From Verrucomicrobiales bacterium (GTDB lineage: Bacteria > Verrucomicrobiota > Verrucomicrobiia > Verrucomicrobiales > Verrucomicrobiaceae): a stretch of 7,345 nt of DNA. The notes beneath the pieces were generated by a model that saw nothing but the letters and a program-made list of their open reading frames with translations, did no database searches and had not been told where the DNA came from. Shown piece by piece: positions 1 to 6,725 of the stretch (the stretch's first letter is position 1; each line of letters starts with the position of its first letter). The stretch is from NCBI GenBank assembly GCA_003453085.1, contig DMMK01000035.1, forward strand, positions 1 through 7,345, in the 5' to 3' direction. The position numbers and the translations under genes are program-made.

Positions 1-399
1 TATGTCACCGTCCGCACCGGCGCCGCACCTGATGCCAATAGCATCCTGGTAGGCAAAGAAGTGGCCGATGCCGCCATGGACGCCGCTGCCTGCATCGGCT
101 GCGGTGCCTGCGTGGCCGCCTGTAAAAATGCGAGCGCCATGCTTTTTGTGTCCGCCAAGGCGGGCCAGCTCAATTCCCTTCCCCAGGGCCAGCCTGAAAA
201 AACCCGCCGCACACTCAGCATGGTTCGGCAAATGGACAAAGAAGGTTTTGGCAACTGCACCAACCAGTATGAGTGTGAAGCCGCCTGCCCGAAAGAAATC
301 AGCGTGCGCTGGATCACAAAGCTGAACCGCGACTACGCCATCGCTGCGGCCAAAGAAGGCTTCGGTGGTGGGATCGAACGTGCCGAAGGCGGGGATTGA
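1..399 (+). CDS. sdhB: Succinate dehydrogenase/fumarate reductase iron-sulfur subunit, C-terminal part (5' end outside window)
   Basis: This is the last 132 residues of the iron-sulfur subunit of respiratory complex II, which passes electrons from the flavoprotein subunit to the membrane quinone site. The reading frame is open from base 1, so the GTG at 61 is internal and not a start. Seven cysteines match the cluster ligands of the family in number and spacing: [11 protein letters not shown] at fragment residues 31-41 (spacing 0, 3, 6, 10) and C86, C92, C96 in [15 protein letters not shown] with its flanks. Together these bind the [4Fe-4S] and [3Fe-4S] centres; the N-terminal [2Fe-2S] domain is outside the window. 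The segment [17 protein letters not shown] and the [11 protein letters not shown] ending resemble the Bacteroidetes/Chlamydiae/Verrucomicrobia type of SdhB, which works with a di-haem membrane subunit, rather than the E. coli type. As the 3' gene before a strong terminator it probably ends an sdhCAB-like operon. Whether the enzyme runs as a succinate dehydrogenase or a fumarate reductase cannot be told from this fragment. Confidence 0.95.
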   Translation, partial: YVTVRTGAAPDANSILVGKEVADAAMDAAACIGCGACVAACKNASAMLFVSAKAGQLNSLPQGQPEKTRRTLSMVRQMDKEGFGNCTNQYECEAACPKEISVRWITKLNRDYAIAAAKEGFGGGIERAEGGD

Positions 400-428
400 T
401 CCAGGTTGGTTCTTATCGAGCCATTTCC

Positions 429-462
429 AAATAGGCCTTCCTCCGGGAAGGCCTATTTTGTT
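429..462 (+). terminator. Rho-independent terminator after sdhB, overlapping the end of the convergent gene
   Basis: A perfect 13-bp stem (429-441 paired with 446-458) is closed by the tetraloop TCCG. The C-G closing pair makes it a C(UNCG)G-type loop, which is known to be very stable in RNA. On the plus strand it is followed by TTTTGTTG, so it should end sdhB transcripts 30-60 bases past the stop. Read on the minus strand it is followed only by a short T run (ATTTGG), so it may work less well for the converging flavoprotein gene. The last lysine codon and the TAG stop of that gene (453-458) lie within the right arm. Confidence 0.9.
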
Positions 463-1970
463 GAATACCGCTGGTAAAACTGGTTCTGAAAAAGCCCTTG
501 AGGATCATACCGCCGCTTCAAGGCAAACACCTTCTGGGCCATGGGGTATGCGCGATCAAACTGATCCTGCCGGGCATGCAGGCGATACGGCAGATAGTAA
601 CTGCCCTCACAGGCCAGAGCGACATCAATCAGCTTCTGCGTGTAGCCTTTCATCTGCTCCTCCTGCGTGGTGGATCCGCAGCGCTGATGGAACAGCATGA
701 CTAGGCCAAAGACCTCCTCACGGGCGTAGCGCAGGCGTGTGGTGCGATCCGTCTTCACATTGCGGACCGTGATGTTCAGCAGATCTGGACAAGGCCCCTT
801 CTGATGGATGGCCCGCATTTTTCCCAGGAACTCTGCCAGCCGGTCTTTGGGGATGAAGTACTCATGGAGGATCTCCGTGGCCTTTGGATTTCGGTTGCCA
901 TAGAGAGCTGCAGGCTCACTGAGAATGTCGCTTCGGCGCTGCACAAGACCCCCGGTTTCACCATAACGCTTCTCCAGGTTCCAGCGGAAGTTTTTGCCCC
1001 GGTCACTGCCCACGGCACTGCGAAACACACCACGCTTCACATTGGCCAGAAAGGAATCAGGCAGCCATGAATGACCGTTTTTTTCCGGTGCGGGCACTGG
1101 CTTTAGGACGGCCACCACACCTTCCGTCAAAAACGAATTCGGAGCCGTACTGATGCGCCCATAGGCCATGCCATCGGACTGCCCTTGAGTCATGGATTCA
1201 AAGGTCGCGACATAAGTGGCCGGGGTCACGTGTTGGGCTTTGGCCGCATAATGCCGGTCAGGAATGACCTCCAACGTAGCCTCCAGAATGATGCCAAAGA
1301 GGCCGTAGCCACCCAGGGCCAGCGAAAACAGCTCGGCGTTTTCCCGGCGGCTGCAGTGGCGGACACGCCCATCGGCGGTCATGATTTTGATCGAATCCAC
1401 CGTGCTCGCAATCGGCTCGGAGTTATGCTGCCAGCCGTGACAGTTCACCGAAAGGGAGCCCCCAACAGAAAAGTCGCTGTTGGACTGCATCACCTTGGGG
1501 GCATAGCCCTGCTCACGCAGTTCGGGGATGATGTCCTTCCATCGGGCTCCTGCCCCCACGGTCAGCCACCGGCGGTCTTCCCCTGGGCGCTTCGTCAGCG
1601 GATGGATGTAGTCCAGCCCCAGCATGTCCACGGTAAAACAGCCCTTCTGTCCCATCGTCTGTCCGCCCATGGAGTGCCTGGCACCGGCAATGGTCACATG
1701 CGTTTTCGCCTCGCGGGCCTCCTGCAAAAAAAGACGAAGTTCAGCCTCTGCCTTGGCCGGATCTGAGGGGAGCCTCAAGACTCGGGCGGGAGAATGCAGG
1801 TCGTGCAGGCGGCTGACATCCGTGCATCCAGCATCCGGCATGGCGATGAGGCGATGCCGATCCGTCAGCATGGTACCAGTCACGCGCAGCCCATCCGTCA
1901 ACGAACAGCTGGTCAAGCTCACCAGCACCGGCAGGAGAACACTGCGCATCAACAAAGGAGGGGGGATCAT
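453..1970 (-). CDS. Predicted lipoprotein FAD-linked oxidoreductase (VAO/PCMH-type, COG0277-like)
   Basis: This 505-residue protein belongs to the flavoenzymes that oxidise sugar lactones, alditols and related alcohols (aldonolactone/alditol oxidase branch of the vanillyl-alcohol oxidase superfamily). The start at 1970 is chosen because AGGA lies 8 bases upstream; a TTG at 1991 would add seven residues and has no such support. The N-terminus (MIPPPLLMRSVLLPVLVSLTSC) is a lipoprotein signal with lipobox LTSC and lipidation Cys22. The FAD-binding domain shows VTIAGARHSMGGQT at about 92-105, where His99 aligns with the histidine that carries FAD covalently in alditol and gulonolactone oxidases. 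It also has TVGAGARWKDI at about 137-147 and SDFSVGGSLSVNCHG at about 165-179. The C-terminus ends YDPQGLFQNQFYQRY, the usual family ending. The HWxK-type motif near the C-terminus of gulonolactone/arabinonolactone oxidases is replaced by YLPYRLHA (about 459-466), so the substrate is probably different. It lies 87 bases downstream of the secreted propeller gene on the same strand. The fold is near certain; the substrate and electron acceptor are unknown. Confidence 0.88.
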   Translation of the reverse strand: MIPPPLLMRSVLLPVLVSLTSCSLTDGLRVTGTMLTDRHRLIAMPDAGCTDVSRLHDLHSPARVLRLPSDPAKAEAELRLFLQEAREAKTHVTIAGARHSMGGQTMGQKGCFTVDMLGLDYIHPLTKRPGEDRRWLTVGAGARWKDIIPELREQGYAPKVMQSNSDFSVGGSLSVNCHGWQHNSEPIASTVDSIKIMTADGRVRHCSRRENAELFSLALGGYGLFGIILEATLEVIPDRHYAAKAQHVTPATYVATFESMTQGQSDGMAYGRISTAPNSFLTEGVVAVLKPVPAPEKNGHSWLPDSFLANVKRGVFRSAVGSDRGKNFRWNLEKRYGETGGLVQRRSDILSEPAALYGNRNPKATEILHEYFIPKDRLAEFLGKMRAIHQKGPCPDLLNITVRNVKTDRTTRLRYAREEVFGLVMLFHQRCGSTTQEEQMKGYTQKLIDVALACEGSYYLPYRLHARQDQFDRAYPMAQKVFALKRRYDPQGLFQNQFYQRYSTK

Positions 1971-1996
1971 GGTTGAATTCCTGACATTCAAACGCG

Positions 1997-2018
1997 AAAA
2001 AGCCTTTCTGAAAAGGGC
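1997..2018 (-). terminator. Possible weak terminator/attenuator between two minus-strand genes
   Basis: Read on the minus strand, GCC(C)TTT and AAAGGC form a 6-bp stem with one bulged C around a TCAG loop, directly followed by TTTTT and a C. This has the shape of an intrinsic terminator but the stem is short and imperfect. It sits in the gap between the propeller gene and the flavoprotein lipoprotein gene, only about 27 bases ahead of the latter's start. If active it would reduce, but probably not abolish, transcription of the downstream gene. Confidence 0.35.
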
Positions 2019-2057
2019 AAACGGATCAAGGAGACGATTCGGAGTCCCCAGACCTTT

Positions 2058-3521
2058 TCACCTCATGGCGGACAGTCTTGTGTCATCCAGATCCAGGCGA
2101 TACATCACCTGATTGTAATCATAGCGCGGGGTCGCTACCGGATTGCCGGAAAAGGTCTCCGTGTAGGTACCTTCAAAGTAAATGACCCGTCCGCCTTCCT
2201 GATCAAAAAAGACGTGATGGCGGGGATTGTAAAAGGTGTACTTCGGATGGCTGGCGATCTTGACCGCCTTCTTCCAAGGACCATCCGGGGCGGGTGCTTC
2301 CGCATACCAGACTTCGCCGAGCATGGACTCCACGCCCAGATTTTGCGAGGCGATCATGATCCAACATTGGCGGTAGGCGTTCCAGTTGATGGAGGCCCGA
2401 TGAATGAGTACGGGCTTGCCTGAGGCCGCATCCTGCACCTGCAGCCGGGCTTTCTCCGCAGGCATCTTTCCATCGCGTATCATTTTGGCCTCGGCGGCCT
2501 GCGTCACCGGAGGCAGCTCCGACTGCCATTGGTAGGACTGCTTGTCTTCCGACCAAGCCAGGGCCTGATAGCTGGTAGCGTTCAAAAGGCTGTCGTAATC
2601 AGCCTTTGCGCGAGTGGTGGCAAAGCCCTCCGCAAAGTAAAAAAAATCCCCCTCTTCCGAAGTCACCCGGACGGCGTTCCCCTCCGGATGCCGCCAATCC
2701 GAATCGTCGCCCAATTGCACCACCGGCTTGAAGTGCCCCGCCGCCTCATCGAATTCGACCAGGCCATGCTCCACCCGTTTGTCCAGGCGTTCAAAACGGC
2801 CATAGTGGCCTAACAAATGATCTTTTTCAGCCTTGTCGGCCACGGCGAGAAGGCCAAACACCCACACCACGCCTTTCTCCTCGGTAGGCACCATTTTGCG
2901 GACACGTCCCTCCTGGGTCGTCAGGTATTCCAGGTTCACGCCGTGCTCCGGTTCCAGACCGCCTTTACCGGGAAGGTCTGACCAGGCACAGGTGCTATGG
3001 AAATTGCCCAGGGGATAGCCCGCCACATTGGTGTCTCCCCAAAGCCAAAAGAGCCGCCCTTTCCAAGGCAACGCCTGCACGCTGTCCTGACCTGTGACTC
3101 CGGCATTGAGATTGGGTTTGGACAACGGACTTGCCAGCCCCAGCAAGGCTGAGTCACGATAGATCCCCTGCCCGGTGATCCGGTAAAGCCGCTCGGCGAT
3201 GTTATGGCGCTGCACTTTGATTTCAGCCTTTTCACCGGCCTTTGGGTGCAGGCGCACGCCGGCATAACCAAAACCATCTTTGGCCACGGAGTATCCTGGA
3301 CCGCTGACATGGAAAAAGACTTCCGTCTCCATCAGCCCCGGCTCCTGAAAGGCCACCCAGCCTGCGCTGTCCGTGACAAAGGCCTGATGATTGGTCGTCG
3401 TCAGGGTCATCAGGGGAACCCCGCGCCCCGTTTGGGCATCCACCACCTGAATGCCAAAAGGCGGTTCCGAGGCGGCAGCCAGGAGCATGGGCAGCAGAAA
3501 AACGGCATAAAAAAGGCGCAT
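2058..3521 (-). CDS. Secreted protein with N-terminal beta-sandwich region and probable beta-propeller; function unknown
   Basis: This 487-residue protein has no function I can name. The start at 3521 is chosen because it opens directly on a Sec signal peptide (MRLFYAVFLLPMLLAAAS, cleavage near residue 18-19). The frame stays open to an ATG at 3590, but that would bury the signal 23 residues in. Residues about 23-105 (GIQVVDAQTGRGVPLMTL...) look like a transthyretin/carboxypeptidase-regulatory-like beta-sandwich. From about 140 to 478 the protein shows repeated beta-strand-rich blocks with aromatic and acidic residues, such as GRLFWLWGDTNVAGYPLG (155-172), GDDSDWRHPEGNAVRV (271-286), ASINWNAYRQCWIMIAS (376-392) and GEVWYAEAPAPDGPWKKAV (402-420). 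The last blocks resemble the sheets of five-bladed propellers in GH32/GH43/DUF4185-type proteins, where a strand reporting how the sample was handled is followed by 'xxPxGPW'. A carbohydrate-binding or carbohydrate-cleaving role is therefore possible, but I could not assign catalytic residues with confidence. The gene is divergent from obg, with 117 bases between the start codons. Confidence 0.8.
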   Translation of the reverse strand: MRLFYAVFLLPMLLAAASEPPFGIQVVDAQTGRGVPLMTLTTTNHQAFVTDSAGWVAFQEPGLMETEVFFHVSGPGYSVAKDGFGYAGVRLHPKAGEKAEIKVQRHNIAERLYRITGQGIYRDSALLGLASPLSKPNLNAGVTGQDSVQALPWKGRLFWLWGDTNVAGYPLGNFHSTCAWSDLPGKGGLEPEHGVNLEYLTTQEGRVRKMVPTEEKGVVWVFGLLAVADKAEKDHLLGHYGRFERLDKRVEHGLVEFDEAAGHFKPVVQLGDDSDWRHPEGNAVRVTSEEGDFFYFAEGFATTRAKADYDSLLNATSYQALAWSEDKQSYQWQSELPPVTQAAEAKMIRDGKMPAEKARLQVQDAASGKPVLIHRASINWNAYRQCWIMIASQNLGVESMLGEVWYAEAPAPDGPWKKAVKIASHPKYTFYNPRHHVFFDQEGGRVIYFEGTYTETFSGNPVATPRYDYNQVMYRLDLDDTRLSAMR

Positions 3522-3638
3522 TCCAGGTGTTCTAGCAGCCCGATTCCCTGGGTAAAAGCACCAAACACGATCTCTCATGCACAACTTCATCCGCGAACGG
3601 CTTGTATCCGGTCACAAAAAGGGCTACATGCCCGGTTC
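3522..3638. promoter_or_regulatory. Divergent intergenic region between the secreted propeller gene and obg
   Basis: Both flanking genes start outward from this 117-base gap, so promoters for both must lie in it or overlap the coding ends. I see no sigma70-like -35/-10 pair close to consensus on either strand. The only small structure is GGGC-TACAT-GCCC at 3621-3633, a 4-bp stem just ahead of the obg start that includes the GGG of the only purine-rich stretch (AAAAAGGG). It is too short to call a regulatory hairpin. Confidence 0.35.
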
Positions 3639-4682
3639 ATGTTTGTCGATCAAGTCAAAGTCTATGCCCGCGCCGGTAAAGGTGGGGATGGGAGTATGCA
3701 CTTTCACCGGGGCAAGTTCCGCCCCAAAGGCGGCCCGGATGGTGGTGATGGAGGCAAAGGAGGCGACATCATCCTCCTGGTGGACTCCAGCACGAACAGC
3801 CTGCGCCAGTACTTTTTTAATGCCAAGCTCATCGCTGCAGACGGGCAAAAAGGCGGCGGCAACATGTGCTCTGGCATCAGTGCGGACGATGTCGTTTACA
3901 AGGTCCCCAGCGGCACCGTCGTCTCCAAGATCGTCGAAGAAGAAGATCCTGAAACCGGTGAAGTCGTGACCCGTTACGAGCCCTACGCCGACCTTACTGA
4001 AGTGGGCCAGACCTTCGTTCTTTGCAAAGGCGGCAAAGGCGGCAAGGGCAACGTCCACTTCAAAACCAGCACCCACCAGGCACCGCGCGAATTCACCCCT
4101 GGGGTGGATGGTGAGGAAAGCTACTTCCACTTTGAGCTGCGCAGCATCGCCGACGCGGGTTTTGTCGGCTTCCCGAACGCGGGCAAGTCCACCATGCTCT
4201 CCAAGCTGAGCGCGGCCAAGCCCAAGATCGCCAATTATCCCTTCACCACCCTGCAGCCGATGGTGGGCGTGATCCACTTTGGCGATCATCGCCGAGGCAC
4301 ACTGGCCGACATCCCTGGGCTCATCGAAGGTGCCCATCAGAACATCGGCCTGGGACATGACTTCCTCCGCCACATCATGCGCTGCCGCATCCTGCTCTTT
4401 GTGGTGGATGCTGCGGGCACCGAAGGTCGCGATCCGGTCGAAGACCTGGAAACCGTGCGCAAGGAGGTCTCCCTCTATTCCAAGGAACTCTCCAAGCGCC
4501 CTTGGCACATCCTGGCCAACAAAATTGACGTGGAAGGTGCCGAAGAAAATGTGGAACGGCTGAAGGAACGCTTCAAGCGCGTGAGAATCTTCCCAGTCTC
4601 GGCTGAAACCGGCCTGGGCCTGGACAAGCTGCGTGACTTCCTCGACAAGAAAATCGGCCAGACCTTTGAGGTCCTGAAGTAA
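3639..4682 (+). CDS. obgE: GTPase Obg (CgtA), short form without C-terminal OCT domain
   Basis: Obg is an essential, slow-turnover GTPase that binds the large ribosomal subunit and links ribosome maturation to growth and stress. The 347-residue product shows the glycine-rich Obg fold at about 1-165, with RAGKGGDG, GGPDGGDGGKGGD and CKGGKGGKGN, and then the GTPase domain: G1 GFPNAGKST (177-185), switch YPFTT (200-204), G3 DIPG (224-227), G4 NKID (294-297) and G5 SAE (321-323). It ends soon after G5, so it lacks the OCT domain of Bacillus-type Obg and the acidic tail of E. coli ObgE. Compared with E. coli, about nine extra residues occur in the Obg fold around EEEDPETGEVVTRYEPYADL (100-119). 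The start MFVDQVKVYA matches the family N-terminus, and there is no other in-frame start nearby. The only SD-like sequence (AAAGGG, ending at 3623) is 15 bases away, which is unusually far. The gene is not next to rplU/rpmA here and has its own terminator, so it is probably monocistronic. A longer frame opening at 3204 is rejected because it runs antisense into the divergent gene. Confidence 0.97.
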   Translation: MFVDQVKVYARAGKGGDGSMHFHRGKFRPKGGPDGGDGGKGGDIILLVDSSTNSLRQYFFNAKLIAADGQKGGGNMCSGISADDVVYKVPSGTVVSKIVEEEDPETGEVVTRYEPYADLTEVGQTFVLCKGGKGGKGNVHFKTSTHQAPREFTPGVDGEESYFHFELRSIADAGFVGFPNAGKSTMLSKLSAAKPKIANYPFTTLQPMVGVIHFGDHRRGTLADIPGLIEGAHQNIGLGHDFLRHIMRCRILLFVVDAAGTEGRDPVEDLETVRKEVSLYSKELSKRPWHILANKIDVEGAEENVERLKERFKRVRIFPVSAETGLGLDKLRDFLDKKIGQTFEVLK

Positions 4683-4701
4683 ACCGCCCATTCTTCCTTT
4701 G

Positions 4702-4732
4702 AGCAGCCATCGTTTTCGATGGCTGCTTTTTT
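4702..4732 (+). terminator. Rho-independent terminator of obg
   Basis: An uninterrupted 11-bp stem (4702-4712 with 4717-4727) has a TTTT loop and is followed on the plus strand by six T's (4727-4732). It begins 20 bases after the obg stop. On the minus strand it is preceded by A's but followed by CAAAGG, so it should not end transcripts of the converging gene efficiently. No separate terminator for that gene is visible. Confidence 0.92.
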
Positions 4733-4746
4733 GTGCTCAGGACTCT

Positions 4747-6588
4747 TCAGTTTGCGCCGGAGGTCGCCGGATCCGGTTCCCGCTTCAGTTCTGCAGATTG
4801 CACCGGCTGGACTGGCGCAGGATAAAACAATTCCACAGCGCGGCGAAGTTCCGGCGACTGACGGCTGGACTGATAAATGAGGTCAGGGCTGCCACGATTT
4901 TTTGCCAGAAGATGATAGGCCCCAATGGTCTCAAACGAAGCATTGAGGGAGCCGATCATCGGCAGATAACTGTGCCCGGTGATGCAGATGGTTTCCACCA
5001 TGCCCCAAGGGGGAAAGTAACCTGCTTTTTCCATGCGCTCCAGCAACGCATAGGTATCGGCAGGTGCCGTCAACGCTGCGGACATGAGGATGTAGTGAGG
5101 ATGGATCATCGCCTGGTTCGGCAGGTCCACCCCGCCCACGTGGTAGCGGTCGCCATGCTCCCCCTCGCCTGCCGAAAGTCCATAGATGCCGATCTTGGCC
5201 GCGAGGCTGTCCGGCCAGGTACGCTGGATGTAGTCGCGCTGCGACTGCAGCATGCGGGTGCGCGCACTCAGCCACTTCACCCCATCCAGGGCATCCGGCA
5301 CATCCTGGTCGAAGTCGGGATAAAAGAGGCTTTGCACTTCTGGGATGAATCCCGTGCCCTGCCAGGACTGGCCGGGCCGCTCCATCTTCACGCGCGGAGC
5401 ATTGTCATTGGAGATGCGCTCCAGCATCATGACGAGGGCGGATTCACCGCCCCAATCCGTCCAGCCATGAGGCAGCAACGTCTTGCCATCATCCTTCATT
5501 CCGTGACTGAGGCTGCCATTGGGCAGACGCAGAGCCTTGAAATCAATCTGGTCCACGGCTGAAGCCAGTTCCTGGTGCAGTTCCTCATCTCCCACACCCT
5601 GCGCAGCCAGCAGCAGGCTGTGATAAAAAATGGCCGTGTCCACCGTGCTGTACTCGGTGCCAGGATGGATGACGTAACCCGTCGCACTGCGCCGGACAAA
5701 GTGCGGCAGCAGCCCCAGGGGACGATCCAGGGCACGGGCCGAACGATGGATGGTGCGGATGATTTTGGCCGCCTCCTTGGGGCTCACCAGTTCCAGCGGC
5801 GGCTGGGACAGCGCGGCCGTGGCCAGGGCAAACATGCCAGTGGAAGCAAGAGACTCAAAGGCGCCGTCTTCGATGTGCGCACGGTCTTTGACAAAACCGG
5901 ACGCAGGATCATAGCAACGCGCCAGCTTGGCATAGGACGCGGCCACCACGTATTCATCAAAGGGAACCGCAGGCAGCTCCATGCCCAGGTTCAGGCTGGT
6001 GACACAGATTTCACTGCCTGGTTCCGCCGTCCAGTTGATCAGCTTGGCATTCGGCATGGCCAGCGTGGGCACGGGCAGCACATAGGTTTCGCAGTTCGGT
6101 GCCTGCACATCCAGCATGTGCTCCCAGAGCATCTGCTGCTCATTGGACTTAATTTCCAGTTTCAGACGCCCCTGCCCCTTGGCTTGGATCATCACACTGC
6201 TGATCTTGGGCTGGTAACGGGCACTGATAAAGGACGGCCAAGGCGCGGCAAAATTCAGCGACTTGGCGTTCTCGCGCGCCAGCCCAGCCAGGCTATGCCA
6301 GATGCCAGCCCAGGCATCCGGATCCTGCCCCAGGCTCACGCAAATCTCGTCCGTCTGCCACTGGATGGTGTGTGCCGCAGGACCATGAAAGCCAAAGTCC
6401 GTGCCGAGATGCGTGTAAGCCACGAAGGAGTTCAGCCGCTGGGTGCCCTCCACCGGCACCGGGGCCCTGCCCGGCTGGATGCGGATGAAGTACTCCTGCA
6501 CGGGCTGCCACACCAGCCGTGAAGCAGGTGCTGCGTGGACAGCCATGGACATACAGAACCAGGCTGCGCTGAGAGGAAGGAAGCGCAT
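4747..6588 (-). CDS. Secreted Glycoamylase-like (PF10091-type) alpha/alpha-barrel protein with N-terminal beta-sandwich
   Basis: This 613-residue exported protein probably acts on oligo- or polysaccharides outside the cytoplasm. The start at 6588 is chosen because it opens on a Sec signal peptide (MRFLPLSAAWFCMSMAVHAA, cleavage about residue 20). The frame continues upstream to an ATG at 6720, but that adds 44 residues not resembling a signal. No SD sequence precedes the chosen ATG. Residues about 25-205 look like a beta-rich carbohydrate-binding-type domain. Residues about 210-565 are helical and resemble the Glycoamylase/GH144-type fold: GAFESLASTGMFALATAALS (242-261), HFVRRSATGYVIHPGTEYST leading to VDTAIFYHSLLLAAQG (296-331), WTDWGGESALVMML (376-389), then GIYGLSAGEGEHGDRYHV (467-484) and GYFPPWGMVETICI (523-536). 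The 'EYSTVDTA' segment is the most characteristic match (related proteins have 'EISTVDTALL'). Candidate active-site acids are E312 and D317 in that segment and D378/E382, but this is inference. Actual substrate (beta-1,2-glucan, cellobiose-like or other) is unknown. Confidence 0.75.
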   Translation of the reverse strand: MRFLPLSAAWFCMSMAVHAAPASRLVWQPVQEYFIRIQPGRAPVPVEGTQRLNSFVAYTHLGTDFGFHGPAAHTIQWQTDEICVSLGQDPDAWAGIWHSLAGLARENAKSLNFAAPWPSFISARYQPKISSVMIQAKGQGRLKLEIKSNEQQMLWEHMLDVQAPNCETYVLPVPTLAMPNAKLINWTAEPGSEICVTSLNLGMELPAVPFDEYVVAASYAKLARCYDPASGFVKDRAHIEDGAFESLASTGMFALATAALSQPPLELVSPKEAAKIIRTIHRSARALDRPLGLLPHFVRRSATGYVIHPGTEYSTVDTAIFYHSLLLAAQGVGDEELHQELASAVDQIDFKALRLPNGSLSHGMKDDGKTLLPHGWTDWGGESALVMMLERISNDNAPRVKMERPGQSWQGTGFIPEVQSLFYPDFDQDVPDALDGVKWLSARTRMLQSQRDYIQRTWPDSLAAKIGIYGLSAGEGEHGDRYHVGGVDLPNQAMIHPHYILMSAALTAPADTYALLERMEKAGYFPPWGMVETICITGHSYLPMIGSLNASFETIGAYHLLAKNRGSPDLIYQSSRQSPELRRAVELFYPAPVQPVQSAELKREPDPATSGAN

Positions 6589-6725
6589 GGAAAAAGTGAC
6601 AGTAAAGGAACTACGCACCCAAAGGCAACGCCGTTTATGATTGTGCCCACTTATCTGGATGAAAATGACCAAGCAGCCCCCTGGTGAAAGAGCCTTTGAC
6701 CCGGCACCGTTTGCTCTCACCGCCC
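6589..6725. promoter_or_regulatory. Divergent intergenic region between the glycoamylase-like gene and the PSCyt1 gene
   Basis: Both flanking genes read outward from this 137-base gap, so their promoters should lie here. On the plus strand TATGAT at 6636-6641 is one base from a -10 consensus, but no good -35 partner lies 16-18 bases before it. On the minus strand TTGCCT and TTTACT, 16 bases apart, are a weak match just ahead of the ATG. I see no clear operator palindrome and no SD sequence before either start. Confidence 0.35.

Noticed and set aside
1971..1991. TTG start at 1991 for the flavoprotein gene
   Set aside because: The ATG at 1970 has a well-spaced AGGA and gives a compact lipoprotein signal; the TTG has neither advantage.
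1185..2112. Plus-strand open frames (1185-1766, 1624-2112) across the flavoprotein gene
   Set aside because: They lie antisense to a clear FAD-oxidase coding sequence and match no family.
3522..3590. ATG starts at 3590 or 3578 for the secreted propeller protein
   Set aside because: They would place 19-23 residues including Cys, Trp and several Arg before a complete signal peptide that starts at 3521.
3204..3638. An upstream extension of the obg frame to a start at 3204, adding 145 residues
   Set aside because: It overlaps the divergent secreted gene antisense, and the Obg family N-terminus (MFVDQVKVYA) begins at 3639.
3628..3969. ATG at 3628, 4 bases after AAAGGG, as an alternative gene start ahead of obg
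   Set aside because: It is out of frame with Obg and opens a frame with no recognisable protein; I treat it as chance.
4007..4060. Short GGCGGCAAAGGC-like repeats inside obg
   Set aside because: They encode the glycine-rich loops normal for the Obg fold and are not DNA repeats in their own right.
3624..4691. A 355-residue open frame on the minus strand across obg
   Set aside because: It is the antisense shadow of a highly conserved gene; its composition is an artefact of GC-rich codon positions.
5575..6522. A 315-residue plus-strand open frame inside the glycoamylase-like gene
   Set aside because: It is antisense to a gene with a signal peptide and recognisable domain, and its His/Arg/Gln/Gly-rich composition is typical of a shadow frame.
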